From Rhabditophanes sp. KR3021 (Eukaryota > Nematoda > Chromadorea > Rhabditida > Alloionematidae): a stretch of DNA of 64,000 nucleotides. This document shows, one piece after another, positions 1-12,248 of the stretch. Position 1 is the first letter of the stretch. Every line of letters begins with the position of its first letter. Under the pieces are notes generated by a model that was given only the letters and a program-made list of their open reading frames with translations, ran no database searches and was not told the DNA's origin. The stretch spans positions 5,890,001 to 5,954,000 of the forward strand of contig CAUJLY010000001.1 of the NCBI GenBank assembly GCA_963281155.1, given 5' to 3'. The position numbers and the translations under genes are program-made.

Positions 1-3000
1 GCCCCCTTAATTTAACATTTTTTAATTAAGCCTTGATATTTGGCAAAAGATGGGGTAGAATTTAAATGGCAAAATTGATGATGGCACTCATATGGAAACA
101 AATGCTTGGAGGCGGATTTTTTGTTTTGTTTGATGAATTTTCTTAAGATACGCATAAAATATTTATTAGACTTTGAATTGTGGAACAAATTAATTGTTCA
201 TCCCTTCCTTTTTTAGAAACGAGGTGTCAATGGAGAGAATATATATTAATGAAATGTAATGAGCCAAGACACACTTTTATTCCGGAACTAGAACTTTATT
301 TTGTTGTAATTTTAAAAGTGTAATAAAAAAGGAGAAATAAAGAAAGACAATAAACACCAGTTTATTACAAAATAAATTATTCGTAAGCTGCGAGTAATAG
401 CAAGTTGTCAAAATCAAATCATTAAACTGTCAAATAAATGAAATAGTGACAGTTGTGGAAAAGCTAACAAAGGGAGGTGAAATTGATCAATCTTTAAGGT
501 GACATTATTGACCTTATTCATGCATTTACATACAGGTACTTTGCAATAGATGCTTTAAAACTGTTCGTAAATGTTGGAGAATGTTTGTGAGGAGATCAGA
601 GAAAATGAATGGATATTTTTGAAAAATATGTACTCAAAAAAGTTTGTGAAGGTTATTGTAACGAAAAATAATTTGCTGTTAAGATTAGTTTAAAACTGAA
701 AACACAAGATTTGAGACATTTGAGGATAATGAAAAATATTGTACCAAAAGTACCCAAAAAAGGTTACTTACTATTAGTGTAACAAGATCTAAAGTCAGAA
801 AAGGTTATAAAATTACGTCTCTAAACTGAAATAAAATGTATACATATATCCTAAAAAAGATACACAGCTAAAAGTGAAGGGTGTATGTTTTGTGGGAATA
901 AAATTAGATCTGAATGAGATGTATCAGATATCATTGTACCATTCTTATAATAAAATTCAATCGTCTACAATAGATTGCGCCTAAAGAAGAAACTTTTTGC
1001 AAGTCAGCGTTTCAGGTTCTTTATGACAAAAGTGACAGAGGAGAGAGTGTTACCAGGGAGACTGATAAAATGAATAGGTTGGTGAAAATATGATATTTAA
1101 AAATTAAAAGAGATATTCAAGACGTTTAGAATGTAGATGCGTGTAATGTGTGGTTTCTAGGATTATTTTTCATTGAATGAGTGGCTTGAGTTCCGGGATA
1201 CAATTCGATTGTCGAGAAGAATCTTACGGTTTTATATTAATGCTAGTATTATTGTGGCTGAGTAATTGTCTCAATGATAGACCACTATTCTTTGTTTGAA
1301 AATATTGCCCTATACTTATCACACAATAAAATATACCATAAAAAGTTTGCAAGCTGGCATATAATTTTTGCAGAATGATAAATGTTAACCTTAATAGATG
1401 CCTTCTTATGAACTCATACTCTGTCCGTTGCCAAATCTCTCTTAAGTTGCTATCCAGAAAATGTAGCCAAAGGCGAATTTGTCAGAAGATGTTGCTAATA
1501 TGATTATTAAGTACATTAAAATATTTGACCAAATTTGGGTAGAGCATAGTGGTGCTTTAAAAATGCCTGAAGGTATGTATGGTCGATCTTTTTTAAACGT
1601 ATTCGTAATACAAAATTTGTTTCGAGTAAACAAAGATTAATGGAATAGTTTAAAAAAATGAAAATGATAAGCAAATAAGTAGTTGTGACCAAAAGGAGTT
1701 ACTATCGCAATTACAAGCATTCTTTATTTAAAAGAAGTTTTTAATGCAACAATTGGAAGATTAAATGTAGCGGAAAATGGGTTAGAAGATTAAAAATTGT
1801 TGAAGTTAGTAAAAAAGTCTATAGGAAACTGCATATAAATGCATAGATTATTGAACAATTGAAATGAATATCAAAGGATTGAGTGGCAAATTACTGTTTT
1901 CTAAATTGCAAGGTGTAAAAATATCACATTTGAACATTTGTTAATCAGTAAGACCATCTTGATGTGTTTATTCAATATATTATGATCACTCCATTTATAT
2001 CGAAAATGCTTTATAAAAAATTGAAACAATAGCTGAACTTTTTTAAAATATAATGCAAACATTTGTGTCCCAAAAAACTATTAAAAGCGGGCTCAAACGG
2101 ATTGAAAAGTATATTGTTAACAATAAAAAAGATGAGTATAATTTTATGACAGAACAAACGAAACAGCTTAAGACTTGCCTTGCGACCATTAATATCTTAA
2201 CCACACTTTTTTGTGTAGCAATAATGGAAAAAATTCAGAGGAAGATTTTAAGATGCAGTATTGGGTGGAACATTTTAAGTTGGTAGTATTGGGTGTCTAT
2301 GTCTTATTGTAAATTAGATTTTGGACGGCTTTATATTTAGTGGGATATAATTTGATAAAAAATAATATAAGAGGGTTTTTTGAGGAAGTGTTGATGTTTT
2401 ATTCAAAAGATTAATGGTTAAAATAATGTTTTCAGAAATTAGTTTTCTGATTTAAACATTCCCAGTGGTACTCATTCATTCATGAAATACAAAATCGGTC
2501 ATAAGCGAAAGATTTATCAAAAATTAGCATTTAGACGGGCTTTTAGGTTACAGACAAAGTCAAAGAACAGAAATTAATTTTTACATTAAATCTGTTTTGT
2601 TGATTACCAAACAAATAATCTCTGAATCTTAAGATTTAACAATTTTAAAAATAATGTGTTACTTGCACCTTTAAATAATCGAAATCATATGCTCAAATAA
2701 ATTAATAAATCATATCTAAAGGACCGTGCCATGATTCATCGTTGCCCACTTCTTATCCGTTAATATGTGGTGTCATACTAAATAACAAACGAGTCTCTTA
2801 ACAAGCAAAACATACTATTTTTAATATCTATCTTTATGGTTCTGTGATAATGAGTTGAAAAAAAGTGCAACAGGGTATTAAAGTTTTTGAACAAAAAAGA
2901 GTTGGTGGAGATATTTTAAAGATTCATTATGAGTAACATTATAATGGTCTGCACAAAAATATTATATTTGTATACAGATTAATACTTTTGTTGTGTTATT

Positions 3001-4407
3001 ATTTTGCAAAATAAGGATTTAAATGATTTTTACGTTTCATTAGTTCTTCCTACGACAATGAAACTATGAACAAAAAGATTTCATAACATAAACTTTGAAA
3101 CTTAATGCTCGATGATTAATCTTTCTTTCCAAAGTGAAGACATTGAATTTAATTAATGACGTCAAGACAGTGCCATCAAAGAGCCTAATTTATAAAGGGT
3201 GTTTTGTAGGGCATATGATGGGCTTTTGGTTGATATAACACAAAATAATGGCATTATCAGATAATGTAAAGCGTGAAACTGTGATTGTTACTTGCGACTG
3301 GCACTAGATGTAAACTCTTATAGTCATTAAAAAGTACAACTTTTATAATGAAATATTTGATTAAACTTATCATAAGTATGTAAATATTTGAGTATGTGAT
3401 TAAGACTAATTTGGTTAAAATTACACAGTTTGACAAAATTGTTGTCAATGTCGCACTAAAATCGACTACTCAGTGGCACATCTTTAAAGGCTATGTTTTA
3501 AAAAAGTTAATTGAATGTTTTTAACGAAAAAAGAAGAAATTCCAGGAAATAAGATGTTTTTTAAACGAATGTCAGGTGAAGAAAATGTATAAAAATGTTA
3601 GTTTGAATAATTTTCTAAGGAAACAAATTGAATTATCTGATATTTAATAAGCCATCAATTACTTTATAAGTGGTTAAGTCTAGGAAATTTTGTAGCGGAA
3701 GTCAGTATAATAAAATTAGACTAATCAACCTTTAAATATAAGCTCATTTTAAATTTAGTTTATGAAATGTCATTTTTATGTATAGAATTACTAGTATAAA
3801 AGGATGTTTCAATTATGTTAGGAAAGAAACTGATATTTAAATGTATTTCCCTGTATCATATAAAAGATTATGGTATAATACGTGTTTGTTCCTGACTTTC
3901 TAAATTAGGGAGCAACTAAAACACAAGACAGAAAGAATTCTATGATACAAGGAGTTTTATATCATAAATGAATTTTATGGTATAAAGGATTTTCCATATC
4001 AGTCTGCCTACCTTCATCAGCACATAGTTTCAAAAAATTCCCCTTTTCGAGACAAGATAAACAACGATAAAAATTGAATATATTTATTTAATAAAAAAGA
4101 GTTACGCACAACGCAATTGTTAATAAGCGTAATGTTTACACAACATCCAGTAGATTTCTTTAATTATGGCTAAATATACTCTGTTATTTTATTTTGCCCT
4201 AAAAGATTTATACGAATGAGACCGATTTCAGTCTTGATAAGGAGGTTTATTTGTAGGGTGCTAATAGTAAGATAAAAGGCAGTTGACTTAAGTGGGTAGC
4301 AAAACTAAGATTTAAAAATTTTTTATTTGTCACAGTAAAGAAGATGTAATGACTTTATTTTTATCATTTATGGATATTAATAAAGCTGTAATGAAACCTC
4401 CGTAATT
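1..4407. other. gene-free AT-rich stretch
   Basis: No reading frame with codon-like structure, no RNA gene and no clear repeat is visible. The + strand is noticeably richer in G than C through most of it. One 57-codon open frame without a start (1467-1640, +) reads protein-like but matches nothing I recognise. The last part (from about 4370) is the 3' flank of the minus-strand gene that ends at 4408. Confidence 0.6.
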
Positions 4408-4845
4408 TTAGGGGCGTTTAATTGTAGCTGTGTAAACAGGATCATTAAAAATATCCTCTACATCAGGAATAGAGTCTACTTCGTTTGACAAAAAGGATAT
4501 TATTATCTTATTTCTTGGTACTGCTTCAGTTGTTCCTGGAAGATGTGACATGTCTTTGGCTGATTCCGTGTTAAACTTATCTTTTGTATTGAGAGCAACA
4601 TGGGAATGTGCAAAGCGTGGATTGAAGTTCTTTGGATATTGGAAAGGAACGACGCTGCCTGGAGGAAACAAATCAATTCTCAAGCCCTTGTGTGGAGATG
4701 GTTGATCGTAGTCGGCGCCGTCTTTCAATTGCAAAGGATACTTCTTGTATCTTGGTGGAGCATCAACGTCGGCACCACTTTGAATAGAGAAAGCATTTAA
4801 ACCAACGAAAACAAAAGCAACTAGAATTAACCAGAACAGCTTCAT
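4408..4845 (-). CDS. small secreted protein, unrecognised
   Basis: An intronless 145-residue frame beginning with a textbook signal peptide (MKLFWLILVAFVFVGLNA), so the product is very likely exported. The mature part is Pro- and Lys-rich and contains two similar short motifs, GADVDAP and GADYDQP, about 20 residues apart. It has no cysteine and no membrane segment. A TATA-type box lies about 43 bp upstream of the ATG, the same spacing seen at other small secreted-protein genes in this window, which supports both the start and its reality. No family is recognised; it may be lineage specific. Confidence 0.7.
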   Translation of the reverse strand: MKLFWLILVAFVFVGLNAFSIQSGADVDAPPRYKKYPLQLKDGADYDQPSPHKGLRIDLFPPGSVVPFQYPKNFNPRFAHSHVALNTKDKFNTESAKDMSHLPGTTEAVPRNKIIISFLSNEVDSIPDVEDIFNDPVYTATIKRP

Positions 4846-4887
4846 AACTAACGAGTTAAAGGTTTGTTTGAAAGTTGAAGTTTCTGT

Positions 4888-4895
4888 CTTTTATA
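4888..4895 (-). promoter_or_regulatory. TATA box of the secreted-protein gene at 4408-4845
   Basis: The minus strand reads TATAAAAG, 43 bp before the ATG at 4845, leaving room for a short 5' leader. Confidence 0.6.
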
Positions 4896-4896
4896 A

Positions 4897-6136
4897 CGTT
4901 TCCAAGATAGTTAAGTTGGATAAAAAATGTTGCCATAATTGTTTCCTAACTTTTTATGAAACAATAAATTTTATCTATCTCTTTGACGTTATGTGTGGAT
5001 GTAATCGAAAATGAAATGCAGTAATAATTTTTTTGCCAATTATTCAATTGGCTCATTTTATAATTATTGGTGCCTGATAACCATTATGATTACAACAGAT
5101 AATTTTTTGCAAAGTTATGATAGCCTGATGATTGTTAAATGTAAAAGAGGGACTGTTTTAATTGCTTGTTAACTTTTATTTGCTTTAAATTGCCTTCTAT
5201 GAAAAAGTTATATATAAACTTGAAAATAAAATGTTATAAAAAGATTTTTTATCAACGATCAAGTTTTGAAATGCCTCAAACTAAATATAAAAGAGCTGTC
5301 AGTATCAGCTGAAAAAATGTGATGGTGGTAAATTAGTTAAAAGACAAATAAATTATATACGTTGATGACATTTCTAAAACAATTTTTTGTAAAAATAATT
5401 AATAGACTTGTCATTTGCAAAGAAAACTAAGATGAAAGATTAAGATAAATGATTATATACAAACAACCACTGGTGGTGTGAATGACTCTTGTGTAAAAGT
5501 AACGTAAACAACATAAATCTATTTTTCTCACGTTTATCTAAAGAAATGTTTTTAAAATTTAGAGAATGATTTATTAAATTTTGTGAAGTTCCAAAAGACA
5601 TTGTCTTCCATTTCATAGTAATTCGAAGAATATAGGGATAATAACTTGATATTTACTTTTTGCCAATCAAAAATATGACAGCCTGCTACATTTATTAATT
5701 CTTAGAAGCTTTTAAATTATATGCCATACGTTTTACTTTTTTTATTCTCATTAAAATATTTGATCATCACCACGTATATTTTCTAAATAATGTCGTAATC
5801 TGTCCTTATTTAAAATTCTTACTTTGCTTTCAAAGCATAACTTTAACAGAATAAATTACCTAATTTTATAAACATCTGAATAAAATATAATTATTGTATG
5901 CAATTTGATTCAATTTGGTTATACTAAATAAGTGATATCTAGTTTTAAAAATAGAATAGGCAAATATAATAAAAAATTACATTTCTTTAGAATTAAAGAA
6001 TAAGAGTTATCACAAAAATACTATTTTGGCAGTAATATTATTAAAGTTGGAGTTATTATAGAGTTAATACGATTTGGTCCTTCTAAAATTAAAATGTTGC
6101 GTGTTTTCATAAAGCGTCAATTAGTTTTTGAGTTAT
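4897..6136. other. intergenic, nothing recognised
   Basis: AT-rich sequence between two minus-strand genes. No open frame of note, RNA gene or repeat was seen. Confidence 0.5.
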
Positions 6137-6670
6137 TCACTGGCACAATATCCTTTTTCTAGGAAATACGGCATAATTTCGATGGTTTCTACCCTTCTCA
6201 TCATCGGCAGCTTTTAAGACGGTTGATGCAGTAGATGCAATTATAAGAAAACGCATTCCAACTGATCCACAAGTTTCAGCGGGAAAAATTGTATACTTTT
6301 TGACAGAAAGGGGTCCATAATCACTATGATTTGTCAAATCAGTCTTAGAACCTATTGCACCTTGGCAAAATGATTGACTATTCTTCGCCATACAAATTGT
6401 TTCGGTGGTTTTAGTGTTACAGTCCGCTCTATCTTTACATGATTTGATTATCTTTATATCAACTGTATCAGAAGTTTTATCCAACATTGACTTCTTATTT
6501 TTTAGATTTTCTCTTATCATTTTAGCAACCACAAATACTGTTATAATTAAAGCCTGTGGAATTAAAAACAATGTAAGAAGCACACCAATTTCACTAAAAC
6601 GCCATTTGTCAATCTGTTTTGTCACAGGTGAAATATTACCAGACAAATACACACTTTCCGAGCAGAGACT
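6137..6670 (-). CDS. single-membrane-segment protein, model incomplete
   Basis: The frame is open from just after a TGA at 6671-6673 to a stop at 6137. Its first ATG is only after the membrane segment, so either the true start is in an unseen upstream exon or translation begins inside. One strong hydrophobic stretch (about 22 residues, around IGVLLTLFLIPQALIITVF) is followed by a Lys/Arg-rich run, which suggests a cytosolic C-terminal side. A Cys-containing stretch (CKDRADC ... C ... C) comes next. I do not recognise a family. It lies 200 bp downstream of the glycosylated-protein gene in the same orientation; I could not find an in-phase splice joining the two. Confidence 0.35.
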   Translation of the reverse strand, partial: SLCSESVYLSGNISPVTKQIDKWRFSEIGVLLTLFLIPQALIITVFVVAKMIRENLKNKKSMLDKTSDTVDIKIIKSCKDRADCNTKTTETICMAKNSQSFCQGAIGSKTDLTNHSDYGPLSVKKYTIFPAETCGSVGMRFLIIASTASTVLKAADDEKGRNHRNYAVFPRKRILCQ

Positions 6671-6875
6671 TCATTCTTTGAAAATAACGATTAGATTTGT
6701 TACGTATGGAAAATGATTCATAAAAAGAACCTTAATTTTATACTGATTTGTAGAGGATCCCTTGAATAGAATATGTACTAATAATTAACTTTTAAATTAA
6801 TATACAAATATTGCAATGGCTAATCAATTTATTATTGAAAATAAATGCTTATAACTTGCAATTTAAAATGAACAA

Positions 6876-8082
6876 TTAAATACGTCTATTGAATCCAGTC
6901 AAGTATCCCATGGATCCATTGCCTGCGTGTCGACAAATAACATAAGCAGCATACTTTCCAGCTGTTTCGAATCTATGAATACCGGTGCCATTAACTGATA
7001 CAATATTTTGCTGCCATTCGCCGTTGAAGAAAGGAAGATTCAGGTGCTTATTGTTTTGGACTGGAATATGCTGTCCATCAAGGAACATATTAAGATAATT
7101 GCTGACACCGCTTTCTGAATAAACCTCAAGCACACATCCGCTTTCTAAAGTGTAAAATTGAGTTTTTCCGTTTACATATTCATCGGTGTTTGGAACATAA
7201 TCAATAAATGAACCATTCATTCGAACAGATCAAGTGTTGGTACCAACATTGAACCGTTCACCAAATTTAATTTAACAAAGCCTAGGGCATTGAAGACACA
7301 ATCATTTCCAATACTTTGCCCATCGTAAATACTCATGTTGAAGTTAGGGGCCAAGATTCTTTTCTCAATATTACTACCATTGGAAATAGGAAGAGGCATA
7401 AAGTTGATGTAGTTTGTTCCGTTTCTGTCTCTTGATAAATTGAACTTTGAAGAATTGAAACCATACAATGAGATTGCATTGACCATCAAAGAATGATTAG
7501 AGGAAATGACAAAAGTAAAGTTGGGCTCAACAAGGCTCGATGAGTAATTATAAAGTGATCGGAGAGCAATAATTTGATGAATACTTCCTGAGGCTGTGTT
7601 AAATGAAATTTGTCTCTCATCCATCACCGTTTCACTCGAATAAACTTTGACTGTAGCATTAAAAATGGCAAAAGTACAATATAGGTTTCATAATGGAATA
7701 ATTTTTTCCAGCATGCTCAATTGATGGAACCATAAACATATCCTACGGGCTTGGTCGTTGTATCTTGCAATAACTTTGACTGATTCATTACAAGTAACAA
7801 AGATTCTTGGATCTTGAGCAAGAAGTGTAGTGTTGTCTTCGTAGTTGAAGAATGAGTCATAGATATCAGGCCCATTCAAAAAAAGCTGAAAATAAATAAA
7901 AATCATAAACAGAAAGGGCAAATTACTTCATTTGTTTTGCTATAAAGAGCAGTGTAGTTGAAAGATACAACAGTGGCATTCTTAATTTTGGTGTATTCAA
8001 CTACACAAGTGGCACTGTCAAAAGTTGGAATGATAACCAAAGAAGCAGTTGAAGTATTTGTAAAGGGAGTTCCGGCATTCAT
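6876..8082 (-). CDS. secreted glycoprotein-like gene with a frame break
   Basis: Exons can be read at 8082-7927, 7885-7747 and 7650-7217, with phase-consistent GT..AG introns of 41 and 96 bp. The rest of the domain continues at 7220-6876 in a different frame. The reading passes smoothly in sense from one frame to the other around 7215-7225, but no intron fits, so a one-base frame error or a real disabling change is present. The product has more than ten N-x-S/T sites, beta-rich character and an end rich in Gly/Tyr; it weakly resembles IgGFc-binding/CUB-like extracellular domains of nematodes. Before the first ATG a hydrophobic LFVVSL run lies in frame but behind a stop, so the signal peptide exon is unclear. 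An AATAAA lies at about 6828-6833. Confidence 0.5.
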
Positions 8083-8656
8083 AAGGGAAACAACGAATAA
8101 TTTGTATTATTTTTGGTGATCATTTTAAATTCCTTTATTTTGGACATAAATTTGTGTTGTCTTGTGTGTAAAAATATGACATGTCTGGATAGATAAGACA
8201 GTGGAGAAATTAAAAAATATGTGTGTTAACTAGCGAAATCCGGGTCCAATCAAGCTAAATTAATATGAAGTTATGACTAAATAATTTGAATGATAGTCTT
8301 ATGGATGAGTCAGTGCTACTGCTACAATTTGATGTATTTATAAACTGATAAGAACTGCAAATCTAAGATTGGGAAAGTAAATGGTCAGTGATTAAACTAT
8401 TTTTAACAACATGACCAGTTATTTGATAAGAATAAATGTACTGCCAATAATTACAGATTATTCAGTTAGTACAATAATTTCATACCAGTTTTAAGTTATT
8501 CTTTTCATGAAAATTTTAGTCTAACTGAGTATTGTATTTTCCGCTAGGTATTTGTCAAATCCAAAATATCCAGGCAATCAATTAAAAATATTAAAATATG
8601 GAGTTTAATATATACTTTATTTAAGTTAGTCAGTGTGAGGAAAGATACGAGAAGTA
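8083..8656. other. intergenic, nothing recognised
   Basis: Upstream region of the glycoprotein gene and 3' flank of the FERM gene. AT-rich, with no feature seen. Confidence 0.5.
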
Positions 8657-9802
8657 TTAGACGTTGGTGACAAAATGTGCCAATTGCTGGAGATGGAAAA
8701 ACTTGCAAAAAGTGTTGATGTAACTGGCTACATGGGTTCTTTCGGTATAAAACTTTTGTTGATCATAACTTAAGTTCGTGATGGATAGTTTTTTCCTTGA
8801 ATGTGAAATGGTATCAATTTGTTTCCATACATTACAACTCATTTTAACGGTCAATTGCCTGTAGTTTATTTCCCAACTTTCAATACCTTCCTTTGATACT
8901 CCTAATAGGGCATGAATATCAGATTGAATTGTTTTGGATGTCCCCAAGTAATAAAAGTGACGGTTCAACTTGAAGAATCCGTCAATTGCTTCGTTACAGA
9001 ATTGTACCATCGCATCTTCACATGTGAGAGGTTTGTTGTCCTGCAAACTCATTAGGACCTGTTGAATGTTTTGGGTTCCTCTTGTCTTTCTAATCCACTG
9101 AGGATAATACTCCATGAACGGTACCTCATTACGCATGTCTTTAATTCCTTCAGCAATGATCATCAAGTAACTATAATACATGTAAAAGTCTTCATTGTAC
9201 ATTGAAAGAAGAGTTTGATTGTTTAAGAAGTTGTCACGAAGGTTGTAAAACATTTGCTTGATTGTATTTGGGCAGGTAATATTGGAAAGTTGATTTGGGA
9301 AATGCTTCATTTTTAAGTAAAATTGATAGCATGGTTTGTCCTTGCAATCATACAGATCCTATAAATAAGATAATTAAAAGATAAATAAAGGAAGTTAACC
9401 TACTTTGTTGTACTTTGCAAATAAGTTGAAAGATTTCGTGAGAACAGTTTCGTTTTCAACGAAATAATATTCATTTTTGGTAGTTTCATATCGGTGGACC
9501 TTAATGTCGCTGCTTTTAATAGTGAGGCCGAATAATGAGTTGTCAGTAATATGAAGGGTATCGCAACACTTGACTAATATTTCTCTAATTGTGGCAGTAG
9601 ATTCACAAATGACTGGAATAGTTATTTTATTTGTATTAACTCTGACTACGATAACTTTGTTAGGAACAGCATCGAGATTAATATTTTCTCCAACTTCAAC
9701 AAAGCTGCCAGTTGATGATGCATTTGATGAAGCGGTCGACGATGCTTTTGAAGAAACGGATTTGAGTGTCGAGCTTGAATTAGTGTGAATAGAAGATGGC
9801 AT
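8657..9802 (-). CDS. FERM-domain protein (F1 and F2 lobes)
   Basis: Two exons, 9802-9404 and 9358-8657, joined in phase 0 by a 45-bp intron, give about 366 residues. The N-terminus is a Ser/Thr-rich tail of about 45 residues. Residues 50-140 read as the ubiquitin-like FERM lobe (hydrophobic strands, then FGL ... YYFVENE ... L), and exon 2 opens with the typical D-x-x-C-x-x-KPCYQFYLK transition. The helical F2 lobe follows. FERM proteins link membrane proteins to the actin cytoskeleton. The chain stops after F2, with no visible PH-like F3 lobe or kinase/phosphatase domain, so this is either a divergent short FERM protein or a truncated paralogue. A TATA-like box sits 48 bp upstream of the ATG. 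Confidence 0.65.
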
Positions 9803-9849
9803 GTTAGTAGGATACTTTGAGAAGTGTGATTGACTATGAATGATCTACA

Positions 9850-9858
9850 CTATATATA
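9850..9858 (-). promoter_or_regulatory. TATA-like box of the FERM gene
   Basis: The minus strand reads TATATATAG about 48 bp before the ATG at 9802. Confidence 0.5.
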
Positions 9859-10024
9859 GTAGCACAGATGCACTTCCGACTGGCATTTTGGTTAGCATCT
9901 GCAAATAGCAATTTGGATCAGCATTTTAGATAGCATGTTAGCATTTAGCAATTTCTTTTGCAACAACTCAGTAGAATTTTGGGATATCAAGAGGTTTTTC
10001 ATACACATTATCACATCAAAAGCA

Positions 10025-10270
10025 CAGATTAGCTTTATAAATCTTAGCGAGTTTGCAAATTAGCCGTTGAAAGAGGGCTTTCGGATTAATAATCCAGTTG
10101 TCTTTTGGTATTTTATGATGTTGCATGACAACAGCTCCTGGCGGCATTTTCTGGTTTCCTTGAGCCATCCAATATCGAAGGCATTTTTATAAGCTCTTGT
10201 GGAAATGCAGCCTTGCTAGCAATTCTAGTGTGCATACTGATTTAGTAGGTGTTGCTTTCATTCTGGTCAT
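10025..10270 (-). pseudogene. histone H3 pseudogene, 3' end removed by the breakpoint
   Basis: Reading minus from the ATG at 10268-10270, the tail begins MTRMKATPTKS, an echo of the H3 tail. Frame changes and deletions follow, then the core helix region ([18 protein letters not shown]). Similarity ends at 10025, around the codon matching H3 residue 83, where the inverted duplication stops. The remaining 50 or so codons exist only in copy 2. It pairs divergently with the H4 pseudogene at 10477, the normal H3-H4 arrangement. Confidence 0.75.
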
Positions 10271-10399
10271 ATTTCAAATGTTTAGATGCAAATAAATGCG
10301 CTCTCTATCTATTTACATCCTTACTCCTAATTTAGGCCGTGAGAATGATTGGAGTAATGTTTTAACCCGCCTCAGTCTATGCAACAGGCATGGAAACAG

Positions 10400-10407
10400 T
10401 ATAAAAG
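10400..10407 (+). promoter_or_regulatory. TATA box of the H4 pseudogene, copy 1
   Basis: TATAAAAG about 70 bp before the H4 ATG at 10477. It is conserved in copy 2. Confidence 0.55.
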
Positions 10408-10476
10408 ACCTCATTTTCCGAGACTCGTCATTCGGTCAACCTCAAGTTTGATAGACTGTGTTTAATTTAGTAAGTA

Positions 10477-10935
<459 letters not shown>

Positions 10936-11018
10936 TCAAAGCAGATCACAATTTTCTCCCAAAATGTATGCGCGCAAGCTATATTATATCCTAAACATAT
11001 TATTTGGCATAGTTAAAA

Positions 11019-11136
11019 GATTACTTATCGCAATTAAAGAGATTGCTTATCGCAATTAAAGAGATTATTTACTGCAATTAGAGAGATTATTTACTGCAAT
11101 TAAAGAGGTTATTTACTGCAATTAACGAGATTATTT
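11019..11136 (+). repeat. 22-bp tandem repeat, five units plus part
   Basis: Five consecutive 22-bp units with consensus near gattatttactgcaattaaa plus ga, then a partial sixth. It lies between the H4 pseudogene and the 3' end of H2B. Copy 2 has three units at the same place. Confidence 0.9.
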
Positions 11137-11238
11137 GAGTTGACACATTTAAAAATATTAATAAACAGAAGATAGAAGTATAATAATTTATTAAAATAGA
11201 ATCATAATAAAAATAAGATTGCACAAAATATAATAAAT

Positions 11239-11604
11239 TTACTTAGAGCTGGTGTACTTGGTGACGGCCTTGGTGCCTTCAGATACAGCATGCTTAGATA
11301 GTTCTCCTGGAAGAACAAGACGAACGGCGGTTTGAATTTCTCTGGATGAGATGGTGGACTTCTTGTTGTACTGAGCGAGTTTGGAAGCTTCTCCGGCAAT
11401 TCTCTCAAAAACGTCGTTGACAAACGAGTTCATGATAGACATGGCTTTGGAAGAGACTCCAGTGTCCGGATGAACTTGCTTCAATACACGGTAGATGTAT
11501 GTGGCGTAAGACTCCTTTCTGGTCTTCTTTCTTAGTTTTTTGTCTCCCACGGCACGCACTGGCTTGGCGCTTTTCTTTGTCTTGGGTGGTGGTGAAGAAG
11601 CCAT
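11239..11604 (-). CDS. histone H2B, copy 1
   Basis: An intact intronless 121-residue H2B: a basic Pro/Lys-rich tail ([15 protein letters not shown]), then the histone fold with [32 protein letters not shown] and the C-terminal helix ending [15 protein letters not shown]. It dimerises with H2A in the nucleosome. The ATG at 11604 was chosen because the upstream in-frame codons are not histone-like. It is transcribed divergently from H2A over a 251-bp shared promoter. The 3' flank has AATAAA-type signals (about 11167-11200 on the minus strand) and no recognisable histone stem-loop. The protein is identical to copy 2 at 30532-30897. Confidence 0.95.
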   Translation of the reverse strand: MASSPPPKTKKSAKPVRAVGDKKLRKKTRKESYATYIYRVLKQVHPDTGVSSKAMSIMNSFVNDVFERIAGEASKLAQYNKKSTISSREIQTAVRLVLPGELSKHAVSEGTKAVTKYTSSK

Positions 11605-11855
11605 GTTCAAATAGTGTCGCAAAAGTACCTAATTAAAAGTAGTGTCACCATTTTTAAATCAGTCGCTTATATACTATTTCTTGCCGGTCAACTAACTAGT
11701 GGGGGTGTATTTCTATTTTCCCACAAAAATCGATAATGGCCAGGGAGGGTACACCGTCAACCAAAAGTATATAACCAATATCCTTTATTTGATTCAGTCA
11801 TAGTGTCTTGTTAGACCTCAACTATACGTTACGTAGACCAAATAATCTAAGAATA
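11605..11855. promoter_or_regulatory. bidirectional H2A/H2B promoter, copy 1
   Basis: Two TATA boxes point outward: TATATAAG on the minus strand at 11666-11673 for H2B, and TATATAA at 11768-11774 on the + strand for H2A, followed by CCAAT at 11775-11779. The interval is conserved in copy 2. Confidence 0.7.
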
Positions 11856-12248
11856 ATGTCTGGACGCACTTCTGGAAAGTCTAAGGTTAAGGATGCCAAA
11901 GCTATCTCAAGATCTAGTCGCGCAGGACTCCAATTCCCAGTTGGCCGTCTCCATCGTCTCCTCCGCAAGGGGAACTACTCGGATAGAGTTGGCGCCGGAG
12001 CTCCAGTTTACCTTGCAGCCGTCCTCGAGTACCTTACTGCCGAAATCCTCGAATTAGCTGGAAATGCTGCCAGGGACAGCAAGAAATCAAGAATCAACCC
12101 AAGGCATCTTCAATTGGCCGTCAGAAACGATGAAGAACTTAACAAGCTTTTCACCGGAGTCACTATCGCCCAAGGAGGAGTCCTCCCCAAAATGGCCTCT
12201 GAGTTAGTCGCCAAGAAAACTGGTGCCTCTAGCCAAGCTTCTATGTAA
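11856..12248 (+). CDS. histone H2A, copy 1
   Basis: An intact intronless 130-residue H2A. The tail [16 protein letters not shown] leads to [20 protein letters not shown], and the acidic-patch residues are kept (LEYLTAE.LEL and RNDEELN). It is a canonical-type H2A, not H2A.Z. The C-terminus ends [11 protein letters not shown], which includes an SQ dipeptide near the end but not the final SQ-acidic-hydrophobic motif of H2A.X. An AATAAA signal overlaps the stop codon (TAATAAAA). The ATG at 11856 begins the histone tail; the frame is open 16 codons further upstream but there it is 5' leader. The protein is identical to copy 2. Confidence 0.95.
   Translation: MSGRTSGKSKVKDAKAISRSSRAGLQFPVGRLHRLLRKGNYSDRVGAGAPVYLAAVLEYLTAEILELAGNAARDSKKSRINPRHLQLAVRNDEELNKLFTGVTIAQGGVLPKMASELVAKKTGASSQASM

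Noticed and set aside
1467..1640. 57-codon protein-like open frame on the + strand
   Set aside because: No start codon, no splice partner and no recognised motif; kept only as a note in the gene-free region.
6876..6884. Splice from the glycoprotein gene into the membrane-segment frame at 6670
   Set aside because: A donor-like GTATTT exists, but no acceptor gives a matching phase, and an AATAAA at 6828-6833 fits the end of the first gene.
11019..11136. CRISPR-like array
   Set aside because: Units are directly adjacent without spacers; it is a simple tandem repeat in an animal genome.
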